DNA of 64,000 bases. It comes from Streptomyces fumigatiscleroticus. Its GTDB lineage: Bacteria > Actinomycetota > Actinomycetes > Streptomycetales > Streptomycetaceae. A program made the translations under genes and the position numbers. A model generated the notes under the pieces. That model did not search any database. It had not been told where the DNA came from and was given only the letters and a program-made list of their open reading frames with translations. Position 1 is the first letter of the stretch. The number at the start of each line of letters is the position of its first letter. Location of the stretch: NCBI RefSeq assembly GCF_014647975.1, contig NZ_BMQF01000011.1, positions 124,001 to 188,000 on the forward strand. Reading direction: 5' to 3'. Positions 23,696 to 32,070 of the stretch are shown here, one piece after another.

Positions 23696-24250
23696 TCACC
23701 GGACGAGCACCAGCTCGGGGTCGTCCCGCAGCTTGCCCAGCGCCCGCGAGACCGCCGATTTCACCGTGCCGACGGAGACGCCGAGCACCTCGGCCGTCTG
23801 GACCTCGCTGAGGTCCTCGTAGTACCTGAGGACGACCATCGCCCGCTGCCGGGTCGGCAGCTTCATGATCGCCCGCCACATCGCGTCGTGCAGCGCCTGC
23901 CGCTCCGCCGGGTCGTCGTCGCCGGGCACGGGCTCCGGCTCGGGCAGCTCGTCGCACGCGTACTCGTCGACCCTGCGCTTGCGCCACTGCGACGTGCGCG
24001 TGTTCAGCAGCGCCCGGCGCACATAGCCGTCGAGCGCCCGGTGGTCCTCGATGCGCGCCCAGGCTACGTACGTCTTGGCGAGCGCGGTCTGCAGCAGGTC
24101 CTCCGCGTCGCTCGCGTTCGCGGTCAGCGACCGGGCGGTACGCAGCAGCACCGGCTGGCGGGCCCTCACGTACGACGAGAACGACGGGTACGGGAGGGTC
24201 TGCGTCGCCGTGGCGGCGTCCGAAGCGCTGGTGCAGACGGGTGCGGTCAT
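23696..24250 (-). CDS. ECF sigma factor, SigE-family type
   Basis: A 184-residue sigma-70 family protein with region 2 (residues 30-95, DAEDLLQTALAKTYVAW) and region 4 (125-175, LPTRQRAMVVLRYYEDLSEV with HTH TAEVLGVSVGTVKSAVSRAL). Its closest relatives are the SigE-type single-gene ECF factors that are abundant in Streptomyces. No anti-sigma gene is adjacent; the small secreted protein gene lies upstream and the acyl-CoA ligase downstream. A variable 20-residue N-terminus precedes region 2. Confidence 0.9.
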   Translation of the reverse strand: MTAPVCTSASDAATATQTLPYPSFSSYVRARQPVLLRTARSLTANASDAEDLLQTALAKTYVAWARIEDHRALDGYVRRALLNTRTSQWRKRRVDEYACDELPEPEPVPGDDDPAERQALHDAMWRAIMKLPTRQRAMVVLRYYEDLSEVQTAEVLGVSVGTVKSAVSRALGKLRDDPELVLVR

Positions 24251-24445
24251 GGCTCCACGCTAGGAGCGAGGGGCCCGTGACGGATCGGCCGCAGGTCTTG
24301 AAGCAGAGTCCCCCTCAGGTTGTAGGGGTGGCGCCGGCCGCACCTCCTGAAGGTGGACGAGGAGATGAGGGCACGTGCGGGTTCGCCCCTGGGGGGCGCT
24401 TCTCCGCCGTGCGGCGACGGGCACGGCGCCGGGTCCGACGACGCC

Positions 24446-24493
24446 GCGCACCGACGCACGAACGTGTCCGCGCACCGACGCACGAACGTGTCC
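24446..24493. repeat. 24-bp direct repeat, two perfect copies
   Basis: GCGCACCGACGCACGAACGT plus GTCC occurs twice in tandem (24446-24469, 24470-24493), and a shortened match continues into the adjacent hairpin. It lies in the 348-bp gap between the sigma factor and the secreted-protein gene; no gene is supported in that gap. Confidence 0.8.
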
Positions 24494-24529
24494 GCGCGAC
24501 GGTGCCGAAGCACCGCCGCGCGGACACGT
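24486..24529 (-). terminator. Terminator of the secreted-protein gene
   Basis: ACGTGTCCGCGCG (24486-24498) pairs perfectly with CGCGCGGACACGT (24517-24529). The hairpin lies 70 bp beyond the stop of the leftward secreted-protein gene and partly overlaps the 24-bp repeat. Confidence 0.7.
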
Positions 24530-24598
24530 CCCCTCACTGGTTCGCACTCCTGGAGCGTCAGGGGGCCGGCGCCGGAGTGCCCGCGCCGCCCCCTCGGC

Positions 24599-24925
24599 TC
24601 ACCCCCACAGCGGGGAGAAGCCGACGGCGACGTTCTCGTTCTCCTGATTGACGGGTGTGAACGCCGAGTCGTCGACCTGCGCGGTACTGCTCTGGTTCGA
24701 GGCGCCCTCGCCGACCGCCTGTTGCGAGGTGGTGGAGGAGTTGCCGTTGTTGTTCCCCCCGACACCACTGCCGATGACGCCCGAGGAGGCCTGCGTGGCG
24801 GTCGCGATGGCTCCGTCGTCCGCGAGGGCGCCGCTGTCCGCCGTCGCGACGCCGGCGAAGAAGGCGATCGCGAGCGGGAGGGCGGAGACGGCGGCGAGGA
24901 CGCGGGCGGTACGGATGCTTGCCAT
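24599..24925 (-). CDS. Small secreted Asn/Ser-rich protein
   Basis: A 108-residue protein from ATG 24925, chosen because TGGAGGA precedes it by 8 nt. It has a Sec signal peptide (residues 1-28, ending VATA) and a mature part of about 80 residues rich in Gly, Asn, Ser and Gln (GVIGSGVGGNNNGNSSTTSQ) with no cysteines. The composition recalls amyloid-forming or cell-surface proteins such as chaplins and rodlins, but it lacks their signature motifs. It ends near a strong hairpin. Function unknown; export is well supported. Confidence 0.8.
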   Translation of the reverse strand: MASIRTARVLAAVSALPLAIAFFAGVATADSGALADDGAIATATQASSGVIGSGVGGNNNGNSSTTSQQAVGEGASNQSSTAQVDDSAFTPVNQENENVAVGFSPLWG

Positions 24926-25222
24926 GTGGTTCCTCCAGAACAAGGTGCGCACCGGCTTCCGTTCCGGAAGCACGCGAAGTGCGTGAACTAGGGCTCGTGC
25001 CGGGGCAGTTGGCCTGCCGCCCCGGCGCTTGAGGACGACGTCGCGAGATCAGAGTTGCCCACGAATTCCCGGAGAACCCCCCAAGGATCCGCTATTCGCC
25101 CTCAAGCGTGATGACACGGTGATAAACCCCCCTTCTCCCCTTGGGTCGCATTCACGGACTGTACGGACAATCGCATCTCCACTCCTCTTCCTTTTTTCGA
25201 ACGCCAGTACGAACATGGAGTC

Positions 25223-26092
25223 ATGGCCACCCCTGACCGGCAGGCCACGACGCTGGCCCTCGCACACGCCCTGTCAGCCGCCGAACGCGGACTGGCCGTC
25301 ATCCCGCTGTCCCGGACGAAGCTCCCGGCCCTGCGCTCCCCGCACCGCGACGATCCCGGCCCCGCTCCCTGCCACGGCGAGTGCGGCCGTTTCGGCCACG
25401 GGGTCCACGACGCCTCCACCGATCCGGCCCGCATCCGCGCACTGTTCGCCGCGGCCCCCTGGGCGACCGGCTACGGCATCGCCTGCGGCCTGCCCCCGCA
25501 CCACCTCATCGGCATCGACCTGGACACCAAGTCGGGCACGGACTCCTCGGCCGCCCTGCGCGAGCTGGCCCGGCGCCACCTGTTCACGATCCCCGCCACG
25601 GTCGTCGTACGGACCCCGAGCGGCGGCCGCCACCTCTGGCTGAGCGGTCCGCCCGACGTCGTCGTCCCCAACTCGGCCGGCCGTCTCGCCCCCGGCATCG
25701 ACGTCCGGGGCGCCGGCGGCTACCTCGTGGGCCCCGGCTCCCGCACCGAACACGGCGTGTACACCACAGCACCGGGCACCGCCCACCTGCCGCCCGCCCC
25801 CTGCCCGCCCGCCCTGCTGCGCCTGCTGCTCCCCCCGCCCCGCACCGACCGGCCCGCACCGCCCTCGCCGGCCGGCGGGCACGGCCGGGGCCTCGTCCAG
25901 TTCGTCCTCGCCGCGCACGAGGGCCAGCGCAACACCCGCCTGTTCTGGGCGGCCTGCCGCGCCTACGAGGCCGGCCTCGGGCCCGCCCTCGTCGAACCCC
26001 TGGTGGAGGCGGCCCGCGACACGGGCCTGACCGAACGCGAGGCCCGGGCGACGATCGCCTCGGCGGCCCGCATGACGGGCCACCGCCCGTGA
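25223..26092 (+). CDS. Bifunctional DNA primase/polymerase (prim-pol) domain protein
   Basis: A 289-residue protein with an N-terminal prim-pol domain. Catalytic-type acidic residues lie in IGIDLDTKSG, the PSGGRHLWL motif follows, and the fold ends in GIDVRGAGGYLVGPG. The C-terminal 90 residues are a helical extension. No helicase domain is present, so it is a stand-alone prim-pol of the type common in Streptomyces chromosomes and integrated elements. Its position one gene away from an integration scar at tRNA-Ser suggests it may derive from a mobile element. The biological role is unknown. Confidence 0.88.
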   Translation: MATPDRQATTLALAHALSAAERGLAVIPLSRTKLPALRSPHRDDPGPAPCHGECGRFGHGVHDASTDPARIRALFAAAPWATGYGIACGLPPHHLIGIDLDTKSGTDSSAALRELARRHLFTIPATVVVRTPSGGRHLWLSGPPDVVVPNSAGRLAPGIDVRGAGGYLVGPGSRTEHGVYTTAPGTAHLPPAPCPPALLRLLLPPPRTDRPAPPSPAGGHGRGLVQFVLAAHEGQRNTRLFWAACRAYEAGLGPALVEPLVEAARDTGLTEREARATIASAARMTGHRP

Positions 26093-26132
26093 CCCCGGCC
26101 CCGGTGGTCGTCTAGCACCGGGACCCGGACAC

Positions 26133-26175
26133 GAGAACGGCCCCCGGCCGGGAGACCGGGCCGGGGGCCGTTCTC
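26133..26175 (+). terminator. Terminator after the prim-pol gene
   Basis: GAGAACGGCCCCCGG (26133-26147) pairs with CCGGGGGCCGTTCTC (26161-26175). A strong GC-rich hairpin, 41 bp beyond the stop, that abuts the tRNA-Ser fragment. Confidence 0.8.
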
Positions 26176-26187
26176 ACCGCTCCTCGC

Positions 26188-26237
26188 GCGGAGGCGGTGG
26201 GATCTGGACCCACGGTGACCTCGCTGCCACGACGGTT
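26188..26237 (-). repeat. Degenerate 3' fragment of tRNA-Ser(TGA), old attachment site
   Basis: This 50-bp stretch matches 26965-27014, the 3' half of the intact tRNA-Ser(TGA), at 47 of 50 positions and in the same orientation. It breaks off at the anticodon stem, and the sequence beyond is unrelated. It looks like the displaced att copy left by an integration event, since mutated. Confidence 0.85.
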
Positions 26238-26385
26238 GCCCCTACCTCATCAAGCCCCGGCTGCGCTCCGCTCCGCCGGGCGGCCGCGGTCGAAGCAGTG
26301 CCTCCGCGGGGGATCGGCCGGCACCGGGATGGAGGGGGCGCCGTTCCCGGCCGGCGGGCCCGTGGCTGAGGAAGTGGGCGGCTGA

Positions 26386-26796
26386 TTAGTCGCGCTCGGG
26401 CCAGATCGGGCCCTGGTCGGTCCAGATGACGCCCTTGTTGCGGCACAGGCAGAAGGGGTGGCCGATCGGATCGGTATAGACCCGCCAGCCGTAGCCGTTG
26501 GGGCCGATGAAGTCCTGCCTCAGCGTCGCGCCGAGGTCGAGGACGCGGCGCTGCTCGGACTCGATCTCGTCCACTTCGAAGTCGAGGTGGAACTGCTTGG
26601 GGTGCTCGCTGTCGGGCCACTGCGGAGCGCGGTAGTCGTCCACCCGGATGAATGCCAGCTCGATCTCGCCGAACTGGATGCCGGCCCAGTCCTCGGAGCT
26701 GCCTTCCTTGATCGGACGGCTCGTCACCTCGGAGTAGAAAGCCGCCAGCTGCATCGTGTCCGGGCAGTCGATGATGAAATCGGTGAGTCGCAGCAT
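26386..26796 (-). CDS. VOC-family (glyoxalase/bleomycin-resistance-like) protein
   Basis: A 136-residue protein with the paired beta-alpha-beta-beta-beta modules of the vicinal oxygen chelate fold: module one starts LTDFIIDCPD with FYSEVTSRP, module two contains QFHLDFEVDEIE and a DPIGHPFCLC end. Candidate metal ligands are His and Glu in FHLDFEV and the C-terminal region. The substrate cannot be told from sequence. The gene sits alone inside the tRNA-Ser integration scar, so it is likely a passenger of that element. Confidence 0.85.
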   Translation of the reverse strand: MLRLTDFIIDCPDTMQLAAFYSEVTSRPIKEGSSEDWAGIQFGEIELAFIRVDDYRAPQWPDSEHPKQFHLDFEVDEIESEQRRVLDLGATLRQDFIGPNGYGWRVYTDPIGHPFCLCRNKGVIWTDQGPIWPERD

Positions 26797-26927
26797 CCTG
26801 CGATCTTGTCACAAGCTCACACGGCCCAAGTTGCCTCGGGACGAAGAGGTCCGTGCCCCACCCGTGCCCGATCGCTCGGGAAACCGCGGGGACCACGGGC
26901 GCGGGCGGGCAGCGAGCAGTACAACGA

Positions 26928-26954
26928 CCTCTGACCGTCTTACCTGGTCAGAGG
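26928..26954 (-). terminator. Terminator after tRNA-Ser(TGA)
   Basis: CCTCTGACC pairs with GGTCAGAGG across a 9-nt loop, 11 bp beyond the tRNA 3' end on the minus strand. Confidence 0.7.
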
Positions 26955-26965
26955 CCGTTCACCTG

Positions 26966-27052
26966 CGGAGGCGGTGGGATTTGAACCCACGGTGACATCG
27001 CTGCCACGACGGTTTTCAAGACCGTTCCCTTCGGCCGCTCGGGCACGCCTCC
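26966..27052 (-). tRNA. tRNA-Ser(TGA)
   Basis: An 87-nt class II tRNA: acceptor GGAGGCG/CGCCTCC, anticodon loop CTTGAAA with anticodon TGA, a long variable arm and T loop TTCAAAT. Its 3' half is duplicated at 26188-26237. Confidence 0.97.
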
Positions 27053-27158
27053 CCGCGCCGGCCGTGATCGGCGGCGCGGGGACCAGGGTAACGGGTCGGT
27101 GTGGACCGGTGGAGGTCAGTCGCCCGTGGAAACGGGCGGCACGCGCGCGTGGGGGGCG

Positions 27159-28658
27159 TCAGCTGTCGCCGACGCGGGAGCCCAGGGTGAGTTCGGTGGT
27201 GTGCTGCTTGCCGTCGCGCTCGTAGGTGACCGTGACCTTGTCCCCGGGCTTGTGGGTCCAGATCTCGCCGATCAGGGTCGGACCGCTGTCGATCACGTGG
27301 TCGTCGAGCTTGGTGATGACGTCGCCGGGCTTCAGGCCCGCCTTGGCCGCGGGGCCGCCCGCCTCGACCGCCTCGGAGCCGTCCGCGCCCTCGTCGGTGA
27401 TCTGTGCGCCGTCCGTCGTGTCCTGGAGGGAGACCGACGCGCCGATCTTGGCGTACGTGGGCTTGCCGGTCTTGATCAGCTCCTGGGCGACGTACTTGGC
27501 CTGGTTGATCGGGATCGCGAAGCCGAGGCCGATCGAGCCGGCCTGGCCGGTGCCGCCCAGGCCGCCACTGCTGGCGGACTGGATGGCGGAGTTGATGCCG
27601 ATGACGTTGCCCTGGGCGTCCAGCAGCGGGCCGCCGGAGTTGCCCGGGTTGATCGAGGCGTCGGTCTGGAGGGCGCTCATGTAGGACGCCTTGCTGTCGG
27701 CGCTGCCGTCGCTGGAGGCCACCGGGCGGTCCTTGGCGCTGATGATGCCGGTGGTCACGGTGTTGGACAGGCCGAAGGGCGCGCCGATGGCGATCGTCGA
27801 GTCACCGACGGCCACCTTGTCGGAGTTGCCCAGGGCGAGCGGCTTCAGATCCGAGGGGGCGTTCTTCAGCTTGATGACGGCGACGTCGTAGCCCTGTGCG
27901 TGACCGACCACCTCGGCGTCGTACTTCTTGCCGTTGGGGAAGGTCGCGGTGAGCTTGCCGCCGTCGACGGCGTCCGCCACCACGTGGTTGTTGGTGACGA
28001 TGTGGCCCTGGGTGTCGAAGACGAAGCCGGTGCCGGTGCCGCCCTCGCCGCTGCTGCTCTCGGCCTCGATGGTGACCGTGCTGGGCAGCGCCTTGGCGGC
28101 CACGGCGGCGACCGTGCCCGCGTCCCGCTTGACGGAGCCGCCGGTGTCGGAGGCGGAGACGGTGGTGGAGCCGGAGTCGTCGTTGTTCTTGGCCAGGGTG
28201 TAGCCGAGGCCGCCGCCCAGACCGCCCGCGACCAGGGCGGCGATCAGGACCGCGGCGACCAGGCCGCCGCGCCCGCGGCCGGACTTCGGCGCGGGCGGCT
28301 GGTACGAGGAGCCCCAGCCGCCGCCGGTGCCGTCCCCTCCGCCGCCGTACGACGGGGTGGCCGGCGGCGGGGGCGGCCAGGAGGCGTCGGGGGCCGGTCC
28401 CTGGGCGGCCTGGTACGGGGAGGGCTGCGGCTGGGAGGGGCCGGGGGCGCCCGCTCCGGCCGAGGCGTGGGCGCTCGCCTGCCCGGCGTGCACCAGTTCG
28501 TGCTCCGGTGCGCCGGGCGCGGTCGCGGGGGGCTCCGGAGTCGCCGGCGCGCCGCTGTGGGAGGCCGCCGCCTGGGGGGAGGCTGCGGGAGATTCCACCG
28601 GCACGGGAGGCGCGGACGGGGCCGGGGGTACCGCGGTGCCCTCGTTCTCGGTGCTCAC
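27159..28658 (-). CDS. HtrA/DegP-like membrane-anchored serine protease with PDZ domain
   Basis: A 499-residue protein from GTG 28658 behind GAGGAGAG. A 120-residue Pro/Ala-rich cytoplasmic tail is followed by one membrane helix (GLVAAVLIAALVAGGLGGGL). The S1C protease domain carries the triad His (TNNHVV), Asp (YDVAVIKL) and Ser (NPGNSGGPL), and a C-terminal PDZ domain binds substrate (AGLKPGDVITKLDDHVI). This is the standard Streptomyces HtrA layout, with the protease outside the membrane, serving envelope protein quality control. Not in an obvious operon. Confidence 0.93.
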   Translation of the reverse strand: MSTENEGTAVPPAPSAPPVPVESPAASPQAAASHSGAPATPEPPATAPGAPEHELVHAGQASAHASAGAGAPGPSQPQPSPYQAAQGPAPDASWPPPPPATPSYGGGGDGTGGGWGSSYQPPAPKSGRGRGGLVAAVLIAALVAGGLGGGLGYTLAKNNDDSGSTTVSASDTGGSVKRDAGTVAAVAAKALPSTVTIEAESSSGEGGTGTGFVFDTQGHIVTNNHVVADAVDGGKLTATFPNGKKYDAEVVGHAQGYDVAVIKLKNAPSDLKPLALGNSDKVAVGDSTIAIGAPFGLSNTVTTGIISAKDRPVASSDGSADSKASYMSALQTDASINPGNSGGPLLDAQGNVIGINSAIQSASSGGLGGTGQAGSIGLGFAIPINQAKYVAQELIKTGKPTYAKIGASVSLQDTTDGAQITDEGADGSEAVEAGGPAAKAGLKPGDVITKLDDHVIDSGPTLIGEIWTHKPGDKVTVTYERDGKQHTTELTLGSRVGDS

Positions 28659-28922
28659 AGCTTCTCTCCTCGGTCCACGGCTGTTGTTCGGTCACACTGG
28701 TCGCACTCGGCCACGCTGGTGCGCGCTGGTCGACGGTCCGGCGCGTTGCAGCTGTGCATGTCTATTTGTATGCCGTCAGCTTTTCCCACGGGCCGTCAGA
28801 GCACCATAAGCGGTGGCTGTGGGTCCAAGGTTGTTCTTTATCTCGGTCATCAAGGACATAGCAGACACCATGTGGGCGCCTGTGCTCACCCGGGTACCCC
28901 CGCGCGGTGGCACCATGACGCG

Positions 28923-29750
28923 GTGACCCACGCACGGCAGCACCGGATCCAGGTCGTCGCCCATCGCGGAGCGTCCGAGGATGCCCCCGAGCACACCCTG
29001 GCCGCGTACAAGAAGGCGATCGAGGACGGTGCGGACGCCCTCGAGTGCGATGTGCGCCTGACCGCCGACGGCCATCTCGTCTGCGTCCACGACCGCCGCG
29101 TCAACCGGACGTCCAACGGCCGCGGCGCGGTCTCGGCCCTGGAGCTGGCCGAGCTGGCCGCCCTGGACTTCGGCTCCTGGAAGACCCGGGACGCCTTCAA
29201 GGGGCGGGACGAGGAGCCCGACTGGGAGCACCGCCCCGGGGACCGGCAGGAGACCTCCGTCCTCACCCTGGAGCGGCTGCTCGAACTGGTCGCGGACGCG
29301 GGGCGCCGGGTCGAGCTGGCCATCGAGACCAAGCACCCCACACGGTGGGCGGGCCAGGTGGAGGAGCGGCTGCTGCTGCTCCTGAAGCGGTTCGGGCTCG
29401 ACGCGCCGGCCTCGGCGGAGGAGTCACCGGTGCGCGTCATGAGCTTCTCGGCCCGTTCGCTGCAACGGGTACGGGCCGCCTCGCCGTCGCTGCCGACGGT
29501 GTACCTGATGCAGTTCCTCTCGCCCCGGCTGCGCGACGGGCGGCTGCCCGCGGGTGTCCGGATCGCGGGCCCTTCGGTGCGCATCGTGCGCGGTCATCCC
29601 GCCTACATCGAGCGTCTGAAACGAGCCGGTCACCAGGTGCACGTCTGGACGGTGAACGACCCCGAGGACGTGGACCTCTGCGCCGGTCTCGGCGTCGACG
29701 CCATCATCACCAACCGCCCCCGCGCCGTGCTGGACCGGCTCGGCCGCTGA
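28923..29750 (+). CDS. Glycerophosphodiester phosphodiesterase family protein
   Basis: A 275-residue GDPD-fold protein from GTG 28923; an ATG 8 nt upstream runs into a stop in another frame. Signature elements: AHRGASEDAPEHT, ECDVRLTADG with its Glu and Asp metal ligands, the VHD pair, a Glu in ELAIETKHP, and a C-terminal TVNDPEDVDLCAGLGVDAII. No signal peptide, so probably cytoplasmic. It would release glycerol-3-phosphate from glycerophosphodiesters. Divergent from the HtrA-like gene. Confidence 0.9.
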   Translation: MTHARQHRIQVVAHRGASEDAPEHTLAAYKKAIEDGADALECDVRLTADGHLVCVHDRRVNRTSNGRGAVSALELAELAALDFGSWKTRDAFKGRDEEPDWEHRPGDRQETSVLTLERLLELVADAGRRVELAIETKHPTRWAGQVEERLLLLLKRFGLDAPASAEESPVRVMSFSARSLQRVRAASPSLPTVYLMQFLSPRLRDGRLPAGVRIAGPSVRIVRGHPAYIERLKRAGHQVHVWTVNDPEDVDLCAGLGVDAIITNRPRAVLDRLGR

Positions 29751-29979
29751 CCGCGCGGCCACGGTCCGGGCCCGGCTCTTGACCCCGCCGCCCGTCTGCC
29801 GCATCCTTCCGGTCCCGGCCACACCGTCGAATTCCAGCCATACGGCTACGGGGAGTGCTCCGGCGCGTTCGGCGCGTATTCGATCGTCGCGAATGCGTCA
29901 CCGGACACGCGGCGGCCGGTTTCCGGTTCAGGCCAATGGGGCATTCACACCGTGGCGTGGGGCGAAGGAGGTCTCGGGG

Positions 29980-30531
29980 GTGGCGTTGGTGGTGGCACAG
30001 GAGGTGCCCACGTCGTCGAGCATGGCCGTACCCCATGGCCCTGCGGGCGTGGGGAAGGCAAGACATCGGATGCGCGATCACTTGCGTATGGGCGGTGTGC
30101 CGGAATCGGTCATCGACGATGCCGTTCTAATCCTTTCCGAACTTTTGAGCAATGCGTGCAAACACGGCCGGCCGCTGGGCGACGCCCTGGCCGGGGACGG
30201 TGACGTACGGGCCGCCTGGCGGGTCGACTCCACCGGCCGGCTCGTCGTGGAGGTCACGGACGGTGGTGGCCCGACCCGCCCGGCTCCGGCCACGCCCTCG
30301 GTCACCGCGCACGGCGGCCGCGGGCTGAACATCATCACCGCGCTGGCCGACGACTGGGGGGTGCGGGACGACGCCCGCGGCGAGGTGACGGTATGGGTCG
30401 TCGTCCACGACGACGTGCACGACCCGGACGCCGGTCACCGCCGTGACGACTTCGCCGCGCGGATCACGGCGCCGCCGGTGTCCGGGATACCCGGCCTGGA
30501 CTTCGCCGACGCCTTCGACGACCTGCGCTGA
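29980..30531 (+). CDS. Anti-sigma-type ATP-binding protein (HATPase_c_2)
   Basis: A 183-residue single-domain protein of the RsbW/SpoIIAB-like family. GTG 29980 is taken as start because GGAGGTC lies 8 nt upstream. N box: ELLSNACKHG; G1-like VTDGGGP; G2 GGRGLNII. Such proteins may bind sigma or anti-anti-sigma factors and phosphorylate the latter; most Streptomyces copies are uncharacterised. No partner gene is adjacent. A second family member lies at 37794-38267. Confidence 0.85.
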   Translation: MALVVAQEVPTSSSMAVPHGPAGVGKARHRMRDHLRMGGVPESVIDDAVLILSELLSNACKHGRPLGDALAGDGDVRAAWRVDSTGRLVVEVTDGGGPTRPAPATPSVTAHGGRGLNIITALADDWGVRDDARGEVTVWVVVHDDVHDPDAGHRRDDFAARITAPPVSGIPGLDFADAFDDLR

Positions 30532-30741
30532 GCTGCCGGCCCCGCCGCACGGCCGGCCGGCACCGGCGGCCGGCCGGCGCCGGGCCCGGCAGCCGCGTCC
30601 GTCACCGCCGTCGCGCCGGCCGGCCGCCGGGGCCGGCCGGCCCCGGCGCGCTCCGCGCCCTCCGGGACACCCCGGTGCACCGCCCCTGGCCCGCCGCGTC
30701 GCCCGCGGACCGCTCCCCGTCCGCCGGACGCTCCGCTCCCC

Positions 30742-30769
30742 TCGTCCACAGCCCCGTCGGTTGTCCACA
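30742..30769. promoter_or_regulatory. DnaA-box pair upstream of the DUF5926 gene
   Basis: TCGTCCACA (30742-30750) and the consensus TTGTCCACA (30761-30769) lie in tandem, about 75 bp before the start codon, in a 313-bp gap (30532-30844) that is otherwise very GC-rich low-complexity DNA. Either promoter-level DnaA control or origin-proximal titration sites would fit. Confidence 0.5.
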
Positions 30770-30844
30770 GGATCCCGTCGGCCATGGCGCGAACGGCTAG
30801 GCTCCCGCCCGTACGAGACGAGCCGTAACCGGGAGAAACCCACG

Positions 30845-31816
30845 ATGGCCAAGAAGCGACCCCAGACGAAGGGCAAGGCCCGCGCCGCAGGCGCCGGTGC
30901 GGAGGAGGTTCCGGTTGTCGGCGCCCGCGAGCCCTGCCCCTGCGGCAGCGGCCGCCGCTACAAGGCCTGTCACGGCCGGGCCGCCGCGCAGGCCGCGACC
31001 GAGCTGGTGCAGCGCCCGTTCGAGGGGCTGCCGGGCGAGTGCGACTGGGTGGCGCTGCGCGAGCTGGTGCCCGCCGCCACGGCCGGTCTGACGCTGAAGG
31101 ACGGCCTCCCCGAGGGCGTCCCGTCGGTCACGCTGGCCACCGTCCTGCCGATGGCCTGGCCCGCGCTGCGCCGCGACGACGGCTCGGTCCTGCTCGGCCT
31201 CCAGAACGACACCGCGTCGGGCGACATCAGCCGCGACCTCGCCGACACCCTCCGGCGCGCCCTGACCGCCGAGCCGGGCACGCCGGTGCAGGGCCGCCGC
31301 GCCCCGGCCGACGGTCCCCGGCTCCAGGACCTGCTCGACCCCGAAGGCACGTTCGAGCCAGTTGTGCACGCGGGCTTCGAGTTCTGGGTGCCGGACGCGG
31401 AGAACGCCACCCCGGAGGTGACCGCCTCGCTGGAGCGGGCCAATGCCGCGGCCATCCCGACCGTGCGGCTGGAGGGCGTGGACGCCGCCTACTGGTGCGA
31501 GACGCCGGAGAAGAACCACCTGCGCTGGGTCATGCCGCATCCCGAGGAGCGGCTTCTGGACGCCCTCGCGCGGCTGCACGCGGCGGGCCGGTCCGGCCTC
31601 GGCGAGGGCACCCGTCTGGTCGGCTCCTTCCGTGCTCACGGGCTCACCGTCCCGGTCTGGGACCTGCCGAGCGGGGTCACCGCGCAGGACGTGGAGAAGC
31701 CGGCGGCCGAGTTCGCCGAGCGCCTCGCCGAGGCCCTGGGCTCCGACGCTCCGCTCACGGCCGACGAGCGCCGGGCGCGCGGCGGCCTGACCAACCGCCA
31801 GGTCACGCTCAGCTGA
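30845..31816 (+). CDS. DUF5926 family protein with SEC-C zinc motif
   Basis: A 323-residue protein. After a basic N-terminus a SEC-C motif (CPCGSGRRYKACHG, residues 32-45) binds one zinc ion and is typical of a protein- or ribosome-interaction module, as in SecA. The remaining 270 residues are the DUF5926 core, conserved across Streptomyces and of unknown function. No membrane segments. The start follows a GGGAGAAACC site. A hairpin at 31992-32029 could end this transcript. Confidence 0.9.
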   Translation: MAKKRPQTKGKARAAGAGAEEVPVVGAREPCPCGSGRRYKACHGRAAAQAATELVQRPFEGLPGECDWVALRELVPAATAGLTLKDGLPEGVPSVTLATVLPMAWPALRRDDGSVLLGLQNDTASGDISRDLADTLRRALTAEPGTPVQGRRAPADGPRLQDLLDPEGTFEPVVHAGFEFWVPDAENATPEVTASLERANAAAIPTVRLEGVDAAYWCETPEKNHLRWVMPHPEERLLDALARLHAAGRSGLGEGTRLVGSFRAHGLTVPVWDLPSGVTAQDVEKPAAEFAERLAEALGSDAPLTADERRARGGLTNRQVTLS

Positions 31817-31989
31817 CGCACAGCTCGGCGGCGCTGGACGCCCCGGTTCGGCCGACCTGCCGGTCAGCCGAACCACCGGGTACGGAACGGGTGACTCCAG
31901 TCACAACTCCCGGTACGGACAAGCCAGTCGGTGACTGGAAAAGCAGAGATCGAATTTGCGAACAGCCGATCTCTTGTTACCGTTCCAGT

Positions 31990-32036
31990 AGCCCGGTTGC
32001 TGGTGCATCCCCCGTCGCCAGCAACCGGGTCTTTCC
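31990..32036 (+). ncRNA. Possible short RNA with C-rich loop, or terminator of the DUF5926 gene
   Basis: A perfect 12-bp stem (31992-32003 with 32018-32029) encloses a 14-nt loop containing CCCCC and is followed by TCTTTCCCT. Just upstream is a promoter-like pair TTGCGA (31956-31961) and TACCGT (31978-31983), 16 bp apart, in a locally A/T-richer stretch. Another inverted repeat (GAGATCG 31946-31952 with CGATCTC 31967-31973, nested in CTGGAA/TTCCAG 31935-31940/31983-31988) precedes it. This could be a small RNA whose C-loop pairs with ribosome-binding sites, or simply the terminator of 30845-31816. Confidence 0.35.
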
Positions 32037-32070
32037 CTATGCGTCGACCTTTACGGATCGCGGTCGGCCG

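Larger units (their letters stand above)
26188..27014. mobile_element. Relic of an element integrated in tRNA-Ser(TGA)
   Basis: Two att-like copies 777 bp apart enclose only the VOC-family gene and no recombinase. The mutated left copy (3 differences in 50) indicates age. Either a larger element shrank by deletion, or two successive crossovers left a small passenger segment. The flanking prim-pol gene is outside this interval. Confidence 0.6.

Noticed and set aside
27099..28922. Long N-terminal extension of the GDPD gene antisense to the HtrA-like gene
   Set aside because: The extension is Gly/Val/Ala/Asp-rich shadow coding; the GDPD domain begins right after GTG 28923 and HtrA is clearly real on the other strand.
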